This document shows positions 27,492 through 35,770 of a stretch of DNA of 64,000 nt, one piece after another. Origin of the DNA: Mycobacterium sp. OTB74 (lineage in GTDB: Bacteria > Actinomycetota > Actinomycetes > Mycobacteriales > Mycobacteriaceae); NCBI RefSeq assembly GCF_029892685.1, contig NZ_JARXVD010000020.1, positions 54,697-118,696 on the forward strand. The letters run 5' to 3'. The notes beneath the pieces are model-generated. The model was not told the origin of the DNA. It worked only from the letters and a program-made list of their open reading frames with translations, and did not search any database. The translations under genes were made by a program, and so were the position numbers. The first letter of the stretch is position 1. Every line of letters begins with the position of its first letter.

Positions 27492-28427
27492 ATGCGCCGA
27501 CAATGTCTACCGGATTCAAACCTGGTGGGAAGCGGAGCCCGCCAAGACGATGCGGTCACGTCCGGCAACGCTGCCAGATCTGGCACGCACCCTAAACACG
27601 TGTCGGATCGAGTGTCCAGCGGTCGCAGGATCGGGTCCACAACATCGTCAAGTTCCCGCGTCGATTGGAAGGACGCACTACGCAAGAGCTGGTTGGTGAA
27701 CGACCGTATGACGGTAGACGTCCTTTTGGGGTTGAGTGGGCTCGCACCGTCGTTACACCTCAACGACTTTCCGTCAGGGCACCAGATTTTCGTCGAAGGC
27801 CAGTCCGCCAACCGCGTCTACGTGATCATTTCGGGAACCGTCAAGATGTCCGCGGCACTGCCACACGGGCGCCGAACCGTACGGATGCTGCTGGGCCCCG
27901 GCGACATTCTCGACACCGCTGCGGTATTCGACGGAGGACCCCATTGTTACACCGCGACCTGCCAGAGCCTGGTACGGACCGCCTGGTTGAACACGGCCGC
28001 GTTGCACAGGCTGCTCAAACAACGTCCGCAACTCGCCCGGCGATGGCTGCAGGCCCTGGCGCACGAAGTCCGCAATCGCGAAGTTGATATCGCCCTGCTG
28101 GCATCTGACGACATCACTGGCCGGGTCGCCCGTCAATTGGTCACGCTCGCAGAACATCTCGGGAACACCGCGGACGGTGCGCTGCTCGTTCCACACGGTT
28201 TGACCCGCCAGGAGTTCGCCGAGCTGACCGGCATGCCCAAGGAGGCGGTCAGCAAGGCGCTGGCGAACTTCGTTGCACGCGGATGGATCGTCACGGCCCC
28301 CGGCAGGTTTGAGATCGCCGACATCGATAGCCTTCGCCGGCGTTCGGTAGCGATGGCCGCACAGCCACCTGGCAACCGTTCGGCGACCACGGTCGACCGG
28401 GGCTACATACCGGGACCCACCATCTGA
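27492..28427 (+). CDS. Crp/Fnr-family transcriptional regulator
   Basis: A cyclic-nucleotide-binding-like beta barrel (LNDFPSGHQIFVEGQSANRVYVIISGTVK, GPGDILDTAAVFDGG) is followed by a dimer helix and a Crp HTH (LTRQEFAELTGMPKEAVSKALANFVARGWI). The phosphate-binding cassette of true cAMP receptors (RxS/T) is not evident, and no four-cysteine FNR cluster motif is seen, so the ligand is unknown. The start is uncertain: ATG 27708 would trim the first helix (DWKDALRKSWLV), so GTG 27612 or ATG 27492 is more likely. It sits inside the dormancy cluster behind the best DosR-like box, suggesting a second regulatory tier. Confidence 0.8.
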   Translation: MRRQCLPDSNLVGSGARQDDAVTSGNAARSGTHPKHVSDRVSSGRRIGSTTSSSSRVDWKDALRKSWLVNDRMTVDVLLGLSGLAPSLHLNDFPSGHQIFVEGQSANRVYVIISGTVKMSAALPHGRRTVRMLLGPGDILDTAAVFDGGPHCYTATCQSLVRTAWLNTAALHRLLKQRPQLARRWLQALAHEVRNREVDIALLASDDITGRVARQLVTLAEHLGNTADGALLVPHGLTRQEFAELTGMPKEAVSKALANFVARGWIVTAPGRFEIADIDSLRRRSVAMAAQPPGNRSATTVDRGYIPGPTI

Positions 28428-28464
28428 TCTGGGTGCGGCACAGGGGTATCGATCCTTGAGCTGG

Positions 28465-28478
28465 GTGACCTCTGGCCC
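28465..28478 (+). promoter_or_regulatory. Candidate DosR box upstream of small hypothetical gene
   Basis: GTGACCTCTGGCCC, 80 bp upstream of the start at 28558. Confidence 0.5.
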
Positions 28479-28557
28479 TACGACAGGGTGTGCCGGTTCG
28501 CCACGATATCCCTGGACGACCTCCGGACCTCATTGCCAATGATCAAGAAGGACGAGC

Positions 28558-28854
28558 ATGCCGGCTGCAGCAGATGTGAAGGTACTAGCGAACCAATTCC
28601 TCACCTCGCCATACGCCAGCGTCGAGTTCATCAACTGGTCAATCGATCGTCGAGTCGAGGGGTTTCTCCGCAATCGCGGCCTGGCCCGGGTGGCCGATAA
28701 CGGCGACTCACTACGAAACTTGGTGGATCGGGTGTTGGACTGTCACAACGCGGAACTCCCAGCGGCACCTTGCGACCAGGCGACGCCCGACCGAAGCGAC
28801 GATCCGAATGAGAACGCGCAAGGGCCGATTCTGAGTCCTGGTCGGAATCGATGA
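28558..28854 (+). CDS. Small hypothetical protein
   Basis: A 98-residue protein with no family I recognise. Residues 1-62 are a plausible folded part (VKVLANQFLTSPYASVEFINWSIDRRVEGFL, RNLVDRVLDCHN) and the last 30 residues are polar and probably disordered. GAAGGA lies about 6 bases upstream of the ATG, and a DosR-like box lies 80 bp upstream, both supporting a real hypoxia-linked gene. Confidence 0.6.
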   Translation: MPAAADVKVLANQFLTSPYASVEFINWSIDRRVEGFLRNRGLARVADNGDSLRNLVDRVLDCHNAELPAAPCDQATPDRSDDPNENAQGPILSPGRNR

Positions 28855-28937
28855 CTCCGCACCTTCTCGAGCCGCGGTTCGTTGGGCGTCCATAGTGCGG
28901 CGATACATCAACGCTGCCGCGCTACCCAAACCACCAA

Positions 28938-28951
28938 GTGTCTTTGGCCCC
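28938..28951 (+). promoter_or_regulatory. Candidate DosR box upstream of second SpoIIAA-like gene
   Basis: GTGTCTTTGGCCCC, 68 bp upstream of the start at 29019; about 10 of 14 core positions match. Confidence 0.4.
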
Positions 28952-29018
28952 TACGCCTGGCGGGTCGGGTCAGAAAAGCTGATCGCGAACACAAGTCACT
29001 TCGACTCGAGGAATGCAC

Positions 29019-29396
29019 ATGATCAAATTGCTGGACGCATTCCCGGACAACGTGGTCGCGTTTGCCTACCACGGGGACGTAACCAAGTCGGACTATGACA
29101 CAGTGCTCATCCCCGATCTCGAAGATCGACTGCGGCGGCACCAGAAGATTCGCATATACGTCGAGATCGCCAAAGATCTGGATAGTTTCGAGCCCCTCGC
29201 GGTCTGGGAGGATCAGAAGGTCGGGTTCCGCCATTTCTTCGACTGGGACCGCTGCGCTGTAGTAACCGACGTCGCGTGGGCGCAGCACATCGCAAAGGCG
29301 AGCGCAGTGCTCGGCTTCCTGTGGCCCGGCCAATACCGAGCATTCTCCGAGGCCGATGCCGACCAGGCACGTCAGTGGATCAGCGCCGATTCTTGA
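29019..29396 (+). CDS. SpoIIAA-like (STAS-related) protein 2
   Basis: A 125-residue protein of the same family as that at 26813. FAYHGDVTKSDYDTVLIPDLEDRLRRHQKIRIYVEIAKDL is the family's opening; VGFRHFFDWDRCAVVTDVAWAQH is the central part; YRAFSEADADQARQWI is the closing helix. I chose ATG 29019 because CGAGGA is eight bases upstream, whereas ATG 29013 leaves only one base. It lies 121 bp before hspX. Confidence 0.75.
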   Translation: MIKLLDAFPDNVVAFAYHGDVTKSDYDTVLIPDLEDRLRRHQKIRIYVEIAKDLDSFEPLAVWEDQKVGFRHFFDWDRCAVVTDVAWAQHIAKASAVLGFLWPGQYRAFSEADADQARQWISADS

Positions 29397-29433
29397 CTGC
29401 CCATACCTACATAGCCAAGGACCCGTTGAAGCC

Positions 29434-29447
29434 GGGACTTCTTGCCC
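29434..29447 (+). promoter_or_regulatory. Candidate DosR box upstream of hspX
   Basis: GGGACTTCTTGCCC, with intact GGGACT and CCC ends, 70 bp upstream of the hspX start. hspX is the best-known DosR target. Confidence 0.6.
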
Positions 29448-29516
29448 TACAAGGCCGCACTCGGTGGTGGTCCTATCGAGGTGTCCCAAACGATCGATCG
29501 ATCAAGGAGCCTATCC

Positions 29517-29948
29517 ATGACCACTTCACACATCGTTCGGCGTGAACACTCGCTCCTGCCGGACCTTTCCGATTTCTTCATGTCCTTTCCTTCGTTCGCC
29601 GGGCTGCGCCCAGTGCTGGACACGCGCCTGATGCGGTTGGAGGACGCGATGAAGGACGGCCGTTACGAAGTGCGCGCAGAAATCCCCGGCATCGATCCGG
29701 CCAAGGATGTCGACGTCACCGTCCGAGACGGACAACTGACCATCAAGGCTGAACGCACTGAGGAGTCACACGAACACGGCCGATCAGAGTTCAGCTACGG
29801 CTCATTCGTTCGCTCGGTCTCGCTGCCTGTCGGGTCCGACGAGAACGACATCAAGGCCAGCTACGACAAAGGAATCCTCACCGTTTCGGTTGGCGTTTCG
29901 CAGAACCAGCCCACCGAGAAACACATCACCATCGCCGCGGGTAGCTAG
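29517..29948 (+). CDS. hspX: Alpha-crystallin small heat-shock protein HspX (Acr)
   Basis: A 143-residue Hsp20 protein. SFAGLRPVLDTRLMRLEDAMKDGRYEVRAEIPG and the alpha-crystallin core (DVDVTVRDGQLTIKAERTEE, SYGSFVRSVSLPVG, KASYDKGILTVSV) closely match M. tuberculosis HspX (Rv2031c, 16-kDa antigen). It is an ATP-independent chaperone forming large oligomers and accumulating in dormancy. AAGGAG lies seven bases before the ATG at 29517. A DosR-like box is upstream and a terminator hairpin follows. Confidence 0.96.
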   Translation: MTTSHIVRREHSLLPDLSDFFMSFPSFAGLRPVLDTRLMRLEDAMKDGRYEVRAEIPGIDPAKDVDVTVRDGQLTIKAERTEESHEHGRSEFSYGSFVRSVSLPVGSDENDIKASYDKGILTVSVGVSQNQPTEKHITIAAGS

Positions 29949-29959
29949 CTGAATCCAGT

Positions 29960-29989
29960 GGGCCCCAAGAGCATTCGCTTCAGGGGCCC
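29960..29989. terminator. Hairpin after hspX
   Basis: GGGCCCC and GGGGCCC form perfect 7-bp arms, extended inward by AAG/CTT with a small bulge. It sits between hspX and the convergent gene ending at 30047. Confidence 0.65.
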
Positions 29990-30046
29990 GCTGTCCGCGC
30001 TGCGGGTGCCGTCGCGCGGAAGGATAAGTCGCCCGGTACGCTCATG

Positions 30047-30622
30047 TCACGGATACATTAATGGCAAGTGCCACAACGACTCTCCCGGTTCCAGCTGCCA
30101 CAACCGGCCGGCGTTGACCCGAACCAAGCTCGCCGCTCCAGCCATGAGGACCGCGGCAAGCAGCCCGCCCAGAACGGCGGTGACTACCGTGGTGCGCAAC
30201 TCGCCGGCACTCGCGGTCATCACGTCGAACCACGCGTCGCAGAGCAACAGGATTCCGGTGGTGAACGCCGCGAACACCAACAAGTAGCGGTGCAACCACG
30301 CCAAAACTGCCGTGACGGCCATGAACACCACCAGCAGACAGTCGAAGCCCACCCACATCAACGACCAGTTCCGGACCATGTGCGTCCGCGGCAAGGTGAA
30401 TGCCAAATACACGATCCAGGGGGTCATGAAAACCGCCCCACCGATCATCAAACCCAAGTGCGCGCGCCTCAGCGTCGAGGCATAGCCAGTGGGCACCACG
30501 TCGTCTATCGGGCGCTGCAATCGCCTGATGAGGGCACGCCGCTGCGCCGCAGTCAATGCGCGGATTTGATTGTCGGACAATACATCTGTTGTATCGTCAT
30601 CCTCGGAATGCTGATGAGACAT
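30047..30622 (-). CDS. Four-helix membrane protein, unknown function
   Basis: A 191-residue protein. The first 45 residues are polar (DNQIRALTAAQRRALIRRL). Four hydrophobic stretches follow: LGLMIGGAVFMTPWIVYLAF, LMWVGFDCLLVVFMAVTAVLAWL, YLLVFAAFTTGILLLCDAWFDVM and VVTAVLGGLLAAVLMAGAASL. I do not recognise the family. It is divergent from the usp at 30744, and the perfect palindrome at 30694-30707 may serve both. Confidence 0.65.
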   Translation of the reverse strand: MSHQHSEDDDTTDVLSDNQIRALTAAQRRALIRRLQRPIDDVVPTGYASTLRRAHLGLMIGGAVFMTPWIVYLAFTLPRTHMVRNWSLMWVGFDCLLVVFMAVTAVLAWLHRYLLVFAAFTTGILLLCDAWFDVMTASAGELRTTVVTAVLGGLLAAVLMAGAASLVRVNAGRLWQLEPGESLWHLPLMYP

Positions 30623-30693
30623 TCGTTCAACGCTACGAACGGATCGGCAACGGCGTTAGAGCCCTTGGGCCCAAGCCAACAGAATGCTCGCCG

Positions 30694-30707
30694 GTGACCT
30701 TGGTCAC
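30694..30707 (+). promoter_or_regulatory. Perfect palindrome, candidate DosR box in divergent promoter
   Basis: GTGACCTTGGTCAC is a perfect 14-bp palindrome of DosR-box shape, 37 bp from the usp start and 72 bp from the membrane-protein start. Confidence 0.5.
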
Positions 30708-30743
30708 TAGCGCCACACACTCGGTGCCGGACACCATGGAACC

Positions 30744-31682
30744 ATGTCAACCGCTGCTATTCCGGGCATCGTGGTCGGAATCGACGGGTCGGCCGACAGC
30801 GACGCTGCGCTGCGGTGGGCCGTTGGTGATGCGATGCTTCGCCATCAACAACTGACTTTGGTAGTCGTCGTCAGTCCACTGATCACCGGCTACCCCGGCA
30901 TCGGAATGTCGACGCCGGTGATGCCCCGAGACCTGACAGAGTGGCAAGAGGTCCGGGCCCGACGGGCACTGGACAAGGCCGCGCAGACGGCACGCAGCAT
31001 CGCGGGTGACTCGGAGCTACAGATCCACACCGAAATTCCGTTCGGCCCCGTCGTCCCGACACTGGTCGAGTTGAGTACTCGCGCTGACATGATGGTGCTG
31101 GGCACCAGGGGCATGGGCGCATTCGACCGGCTGCTTTTGGGATCGGTGAGCACAGCACTTGTGCACCACGCGCATTGTCCAGTCGCGTTGATCAACGCGC
31201 AGGCTCCGTCCCTTCCGGTCCATGCGCCGATCCTGTTGGGTGTCGACGGCTCGCCTGGTTCAGTACCGGCCGTCGAGCTGGCCTTCCAAGAAGCAGCAGC
31301 CCGCGACGTCGAACTGATTGCCCTGCATGCATGCGGCGATGCCGAGATCCCCGAAATCACCCCGGTTCCATGGTGGGCCGCAAGCACTGACGCAGAACAT
31401 CGACTGGTGGAACTTCTGACGCCGTATCAAGAACGGTATCCCGAAGTCGCCGTACGCTATTGCATCGTGCGAGATCATCCGGCCCGCCATCTGGTCACGC
31501 AGTCCGAATCCGCCCAACTGGTGGTCGTCGGCAGTCGTGGTCGCGGTGGCTTGGCGGGCATGCTGCTGGGATCGGTCAGTTCCGCCGTAGTGCATGCGGC
31601 GACCACACCGGTGATCGTCGCCCGGCACGATACAGTCCACATCGAATCCGCACCAACCGTTGCGACGGCAGCACGATCATGA
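30744..31682 (+). CDS. Universal stress protein, tandem UspA domains
   Basis: A 312-residue protein with two intact UspA domains. Each has the nucleotide-binding pattern: GTRGMGAFDRLLLGS and GSRGRGGLAGMLLGS; each opens with a Val/Gly-Asp strand (IVVGIDGSADSD, ILLGVDGSPGSV). It is the most canonical Usp in the window and resembles Rv2005c/Rv2623. The stop overlaps the downstream alcohol dehydrogenase start (ATGA), so translation is coupled. Confidence 0.9.
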   Translation: MSTAAIPGIVVGIDGSADSDAALRWAVGDAMLRHQQLTLVVVVSPLITGYPGIGMSTPVMPRDLTEWQEVRARRALDKAAQTARSIAGDSELQIHTEIPFGPVVPTLVELSTRADMMVLGTRGMGAFDRLLLGSVSTALVHHAHCPVALINAQAPSLPVHAPILLGVDGSPGSVPAVELAFQEAAARDVELIALHACGDAEIPEITPVPWWAASTDAEHRLVELLTPYQERYPEVAVRYCIVRDHPARHLVTQSESAQLVVVGSRGRGGLAGMLLGSVSSAVVHAATTPVIVARHDTVHIESAPTVATAARS

Positions 31683-32698
31683 TCACCTCCACGATGCGCA
31701 CTTGGCGGGTAACTACTCCCGGAACAATTGCCGAACGGCCGCTGGAATTCGGCAGCGCAGAAGTCGTGGCGCCGGCTGATGGCGAGGTGCTCGTCGCGGT
31801 CCGCGCCTGCGGCGTCTGCCGTACCGATCTGCATGTCGCTGAAGGCGATCTGCCAGTGCACCGTCCCCACGTCACTCCCGGCCACGAAGTCGTGGGTGAA
31901 GTGGTGGCCATCGGTGACCGACCGACCAACGACCTGGCGGTCGGCGACCGCGTCGGGGTGGCGTGGCTCAGACACACCTGCGGACGCTGTCGGTTCTGTG
32001 TCCGAGGAGCGGAAAATCTCTGCCCGCAATCCCAATACACCGGGTGGGATGCCGACGGTGGCTACGCGGAATTCGTCACGGCGCCAGCCGATTACGTCCA
32101 CCGATTACCTTCGGGCTACTCCGATGCCGAACTCGCTCCGCTGCTGTGTGCCGGAATTATCGGCTACCGGTCATTGCTACGCGCCGAATTACCTCCAGGC
32201 GGTCGCCTCGGCATCTACGGTTTCGGCGGTAGCGCACATATCACCGCCCAGGTGGCACTCGCCCAAGGCGCGGAAGTACATGTCATGACCCGCGGTGACG
32301 CCGCCCAGCAATTGGCTCTGGCGTTGGGGGCGGCATCGGCGCAGGGCCCCGCTGACCCACCCCCGGTGCCTTTGGATGCCGCGATTCTCTTTGCCCCTGT
32401 AGGCGAATTGGTCTTGCCCGCTCTTGAGGCGCTGGACCGCGGTGGCACTTTGGCCATCGCCGGCATCCATCTCAGCGACATCCCGGTACTCAACTATCAG
32501 CGTCACCTCTTTCAAGAGCGGCAGGTACGTTCGGTCAGCTCGAATACCCGCGCCGACGCCCGTGAATTCCTCGATTTCGCCGACCACCATCACATCCAAG
32601 TCACCACCCCGACATATGCATTGGACCAGGCCGACCGTGCGCTCAGTGACTTGGCCGCGGGGCGTATCGCAGGCGCCGCGGTGCTTCAGGTGTCATGA
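31679..32698 (+). CDS. Zinc-dependent alcohol dehydrogenase
   Basis: A 339-residue medium-chain dehydrogenase. Catalytic-zinc residues are Cys47 (GVCRTDLH) and His69-Glu70 (GHE); structural zinc residues are Cys101, 104, 107 and 115. The nucleotide-binding fold has LGIYGFGGSAHITAQVA, where the usual GxGxxG is altered to GFGGSA. It would oxidise alcohols or reduce aldehydes with NAD(P)(H); substrate unknown. It is translationally coupled to the usp upstream and ends in a 6-bp convergent overlap with the usp at 32693. Its last 60 residues are recognisably related to the chimeric pseudogene at 57165. Confidence 0.88.
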   Translation: MITSTMRTWRVTTPGTIAERPLEFGSAEVVAPADGEVLVAVRACGVCRTDLHVAEGDLPVHRPHVTPGHEVVGEVVAIGDRPTNDLAVGDRVGVAWLRHTCGRCRFCVRGAENLCPQSQYTGWDADGGYAEFVTAPADYVHRLPSGYSDAELAPLLCAGIIGYRSLLRAELPPGGRLGIYGFGGSAHITAQVALAQGAEVHVMTRGDAAQQLALALGAASAQGPADPPPVPLDAAILFAPVGELVLPALEALDRGGTLAIAGIHLSDIPVLNYQRHLFQERQVRSVSSNTRADAREFLDFADHHHIQVTTPTYALDQADRALSDLAAGRIAGAAVLQVS

Positions 32699-33589
32699 CT
32701 TCCGGGCATGAGGGCGGGCAATGAGCACCGGGCACGGCGCGTGGTGAATTAGACGGTGGCTCGTTGAGCCGAGCAAGAGCCCGGCCGCCGCGCCGTGGCC
32801 ATGGCTGCCGACCAGAAGCAATTGGGCGTGCTGGGAATGGCTCAGCAGTACCTGCGCGGGATTTCCGGTGACCACGATGCGACGTACCGCGACATCGGGG
32901 AATTTCTCTTGCCATCCGGCCAGCCGTTCGGCCAACAGCATCCGATGCTGTTCCTCACCGGCTGCTCCTATCAAATCTTCCCATGGCGGCTCGCTGTAGT
33001 AAAAGGCTGGTGTGAACCGCGATACGTGAACAGCCACCACGTCTGCGCCGCGCATGGAGGCTTCCTCGAACGCCCAACCGACCGCGTCCTCACTTTCGGG
33101 GGCCCCGCATATCCCCACCACGACGGGACCGTCGACCGGTACACCCGGCGCGCGGACCACCACGACCGGACTGTGCCCGTGCGCGCTCAGCGCCACCGCC
33201 ACCGACCCGGCGAGCAGCCCGGTGAATCCGTTCAGCCCGCTGGACCCGACGACGGTCACGAATGCGCTCTTGGACAGATCAAGCAGTATCTGCGCAGGCC
33301 GACCGCTAGACCGCACCGATGACACCTCAACAGCAGAGTCCACTGCGTGGACCTGCTCCTTGGCTTCATCAAGGAACCGTTGGCCAGCCTCCTCCAGATG
33401 CTTGAAGAAACTCTCCGAGACACCCGGGTCGAACCCCATCGCAAAGCTGCTGTAATCCACGGCATGGACCAATCGCACTGGCAGGTTGCGCAATTGCGCC
33501 TCACGGACCGCCCAGTCAAGCGCGTGCAGCGCAGACGTCGATCCGTCGATTCCGACCAAAATGTATGGGCGGGGAGATAATTCGCTCAC
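32693..33589 (-). CDS. Universal stress protein, tandem UspA domains
   Basis: About 298 residues with two UspA domains; the ATP-loop patterns are GSSGLNGFTGLLAGS and GSHGHGAAAGLLLGS, both intact. I prefer the GTG at 33589 because GGAGG is about six bases upstream; the ATG at 33601 has no such site. A strong DosR-like box is at 33656-33669. Confidence 0.88.
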   Translation of the reverse strand: MSELSPRPYILVGIDGSTSALHALDWAVREAQLRNLPVRLVHAVDYSSFAMGFDPGVSESFFKHLEEAGQRFLDEAKEQVHAVDSAVEVSSVRSSGRPAQILLDLSKSAFVTVVGSSGLNGFTGLLAGSVAVALSAHGHSPVVVVRAPGVPVDGPVVVGICGAPESEDAVGWAFEEASMRGADVVAVHVSRFTPAFYYSEPPWEDLIGAAGEEQHRMLLAERLAGWQEKFPDVAVRRIVVTGNPAQVLLSHSQHAQLLLVGSHGHGAAAGLLLGSTSHRLIHHAPCPVLIARPHARKS

Positions 33590-33655
33590 GATGTCCTCCA
33601 TCCACGTCGCGGATTTGATGCTGTCGACGTTATGGATCTGCTCGGTTCGGTGCTA

Positions 33656-33669
33656 CGGCCGAAAGTCCC
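33656..33669 (-). promoter_or_regulatory. Candidate DosR box upstream of usp
   Basis: Minus-strand GGGACTTTCGGCCG, 67 bp upstream of the usp start at 33589; a strong match in the left half. Confidence 0.55.
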
Positions 33670-33826
33670 TGTTTCACCGGCCAGAGCCAGCCGCTCGAGC
33701 CGGTCGTCAGTTAGGGACTGACGGCGCCACCTCAACGGGACTTTGTGCCCTCGACACGCAGTACCAGCGGCGCGCAGAGTCGGTGACAACCGAAGCAACC
33801 GGCGTCCGGATCGGAGGAGGCGTGCA

Positions 33827-34972
33827 ATGGATCCGGCCGATCGAGTGGCGCACCATTGGACGGTTGATACCCGAACTGAAAGCTCAAATTATGCTGCCCA
33901 GCATGATATTTGGTCACTGATCGAGAACACCCACGGTGACCCGCTGGCACCGTTTGCAATGGCATCCGGCCGCAGCTATGTCTTCAGCGTCGACGCCACC
34001 GCTGCCCTGTGTTACGAGGTACTTGCCGGTTACGCCGTCGCCGCGGGCGATCCGATCGGAGACCCGGAGCGATACGTCGAGGTGATCAACCGGTTCACCA
34101 CCTTGTGCCGGCTACGTGGCTGGCGGATTGCCGTGCTCTGTGTATCTGATCAACGGCTGCCGTTGTGGCAGAACATAACTGATACAACCAAGGGTCTTTG
34201 TGCGGTGCCCATCGGACGCGACGTGGTGATCGACGTCAATCAGTTCAACCTGGTCGGCCGCGGCAAACGCAATCTTCGGCAAGCCGTGCAACGCACCCAC
34301 AATTGCGGTATCACGACGCAGGTTGTTGCCGAAAGCGGCCTGAATGAGCACCTGCGCGACGAGTTGCACGACGTGATGCTCGAGTCGGGCAAGACAGCAG
34401 ACATTGAACGAGGATTCTCGATGATGCTCGGCGACACACTGTCGGGTCGCTATCCGGGGGTGTGGCTCATTATCGCTCGAGATCGCGCCGGCCGGATACA
34501 AGGATTTCATCGGTACGCCAGTTCCGGTGGCGGCACCGACCTCAGCCTGGATCTGCCCTGGCGTCGCAGAAACGCCCCGAACGGCATTGATGAACGCCTC
34601 AGCATCGACATGATTCAGTGGGCTAAAAATAATGGTGCACAGCGTGTTTCGCTGGCATTCGCACCGTTTCCGGATTTGTTCGACCCCAATAGTGCACCTC
34701 GACCGGGGCTGCACACCCTCCGAGTCTTGACTCACCTCGGCGACCGATTCATCAAGCTCGAATCACTTTATCGATATGTGCGCAAATTCGAGGCCATGGA
34801 CCGGCAACGATATGCACTGTTCCCGCCATTGCATGCGGCGCACGCACTGGCAGTCCTGCTGGCACTGGAATTTGGCCCCCACCATCATTCCGGCTCCCAA
34901 GATCGCGCAACTACAAACCGCGTCCAACAACGGAATCGGAGGAGTCATGACAAGCGACACACACACCGGTGA
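33827..34972 (+). CDS. DUF2156 / phosphatidylglycerol lysyltransferase C-domain-like protein, soluble
   Basis: A 381-residue protein resembling the cytosolic aminoacyl-transferase domain of MprF/LysX-type proteins (DUF2156, GNAT-related). Recognisable parts are FAMASGRSYVFSVDATAALCYEVLAGYAVAAGDPIG, FNLVGRGKRNLRQAVQRT and SLYRYVRKFEAM. The N-terminal multi-helix membrane domain of MprF is absent, so it is either a soluble acyl/aminoacyl transferase or works with a separate flippase. The ATG at 33827 has GGAGGAGG upstream. Its last 26 bp overlap the next usp gene, indicating cotranscription. A partial DosR-like sequence (GGGACTGACGGC) is about 100 bp upstream. Confidence 0.75.
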   Translation: MDPADRVAHHWTVDTRTESSNYAAQHDIWSLIENTHGDPLAPFAMASGRSYVFSVDATAALCYEVLAGYAVAAGDPIGDPERYVEVINRFTTLCRLRGWRIAVLCVSDQRLPLWQNITDTTKGLCAVPIGRDVVIDVNQFNLVGRGKRNLRQAVQRTHNCGITTQVVAESGLNEHLRDELHDVMLESGKTADIERGFSMMLGDTLSGRYPGVWLIIARDRAGRIQGFHRYASSGGGTDLSLDLPWRRRNAPNGIDERLSIDMIQWAKNNGAQRVSLAFAPFPDLFDPNSAPRPGLHTLRVLTHLGDRFIKLESLYRYVRKFEAMDRQRYALFPPLHAAHALAVLLALEFGPHHHSGSQDRATTNRVQQRNRRSHDKRHTHR

Positions 34973-35753
34973 CCCTGTTGTAGTCGGAATCGACGGGTCG
35001 GCAGCAGCGGTGTACGCAGCTCATTGGGCCGCGAAAGAAGCAGTCGCGCGAGACGTACCACTACGGCTGGTCAGTTGCGTCCAGCCCCCTATGGGCATCT
35101 GCGGACCTGCAGATTGGATGGTCGTCGAATACGCGCAGACCTGCCTGCGGGCAGCACAAGAAGCCGTCGAAGGCGCCGATTCGATGGTCAAGATCGAAAC
35201 GGCCATCCTCGAAGGTAGCCCTACCCAGATGTTGATAGCGGAATCTCACCACGCGGCGATGCTTTGCGTCGGTTCAGTGGGTATCGGTCGCGTTGCCCGA
35301 GCATGCCTAGGCTCCACCGCCACCGAAGTCGCGGAAGGGGCGCACTGTTCCGTTGCCGTAATCCACGGATCCGTACCGCGGCGTCGCCCGGAGCACGGCG
35401 CGATCTCGGTGGGGGTGGGTGATTCCGCGGAGAACGACGACGTCATCGCGGCTGCCGTGGCCGAAGCACAATTGCGCAGCCTGCCCATCGTCGCAGTCGG
35501 AGTATGTGCGCCCGAGACTGGGATTTCTTCGCGGCAAGAACTGACGCGCCGGGTGGCAATGTGGCGCGAGCGCTACCCGGATCTGCAGATTACCGCTAAG
35601 CCCGTCACAACTGGTATCGCCCTGTTCATGGCAAAGCCGACGGAATCCATAGAACTCGTGGTGATCGGCGCCGACGATGCCACTGACCTGCCCACGATCA
35701 TCGGCCCGCACACCGAGGAGGCCGGCTACTCGGTGTTGATCGTGCGTTCCTAG
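34947..35753 (+). CDS. Universal stress protein, second domain degenerate
   Basis: A 268-residue Usp. Domain 1 is canonical (VVVGIDGSAAAV, GSVGIGRVARACLGS). Domain 2 keeps the fold length but its nucleotide loop reads GADDATDLPTIIGPH, so it probably does not bind ATP. The ATG at 34947 is preceded by GGAGGAG. It overlaps the DUF2156 gene by 26 bp and converges on the phosphoribosyltransferase gene. Confidence 0.85.
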   Translation: MTSDTHTGDPVVVGIDGSAAAVYAAHWAAKEAVARDVPLRLVSCVQPPMGICGPADWMVVEYAQTCLRAAQEAVEGADSMVKIETAILEGSPTQMLIAESHHAAMLCVGSVGIGRVARACLGSTATEVAEGAHCSVAVIHGSVPRRRPEHGAISVGVGDSAENDDVIAAAVAEAQLRSLPIVAVGVCAPETGISSRQELTRRVAMWRERYPDLQITAKPVTTGIALFMAKPTESIELVVIGADDATDLPTIIGPHTEEAGYSVLIVRS

Positions 35754-35770
35754 ACGGCACCGACACGGGT

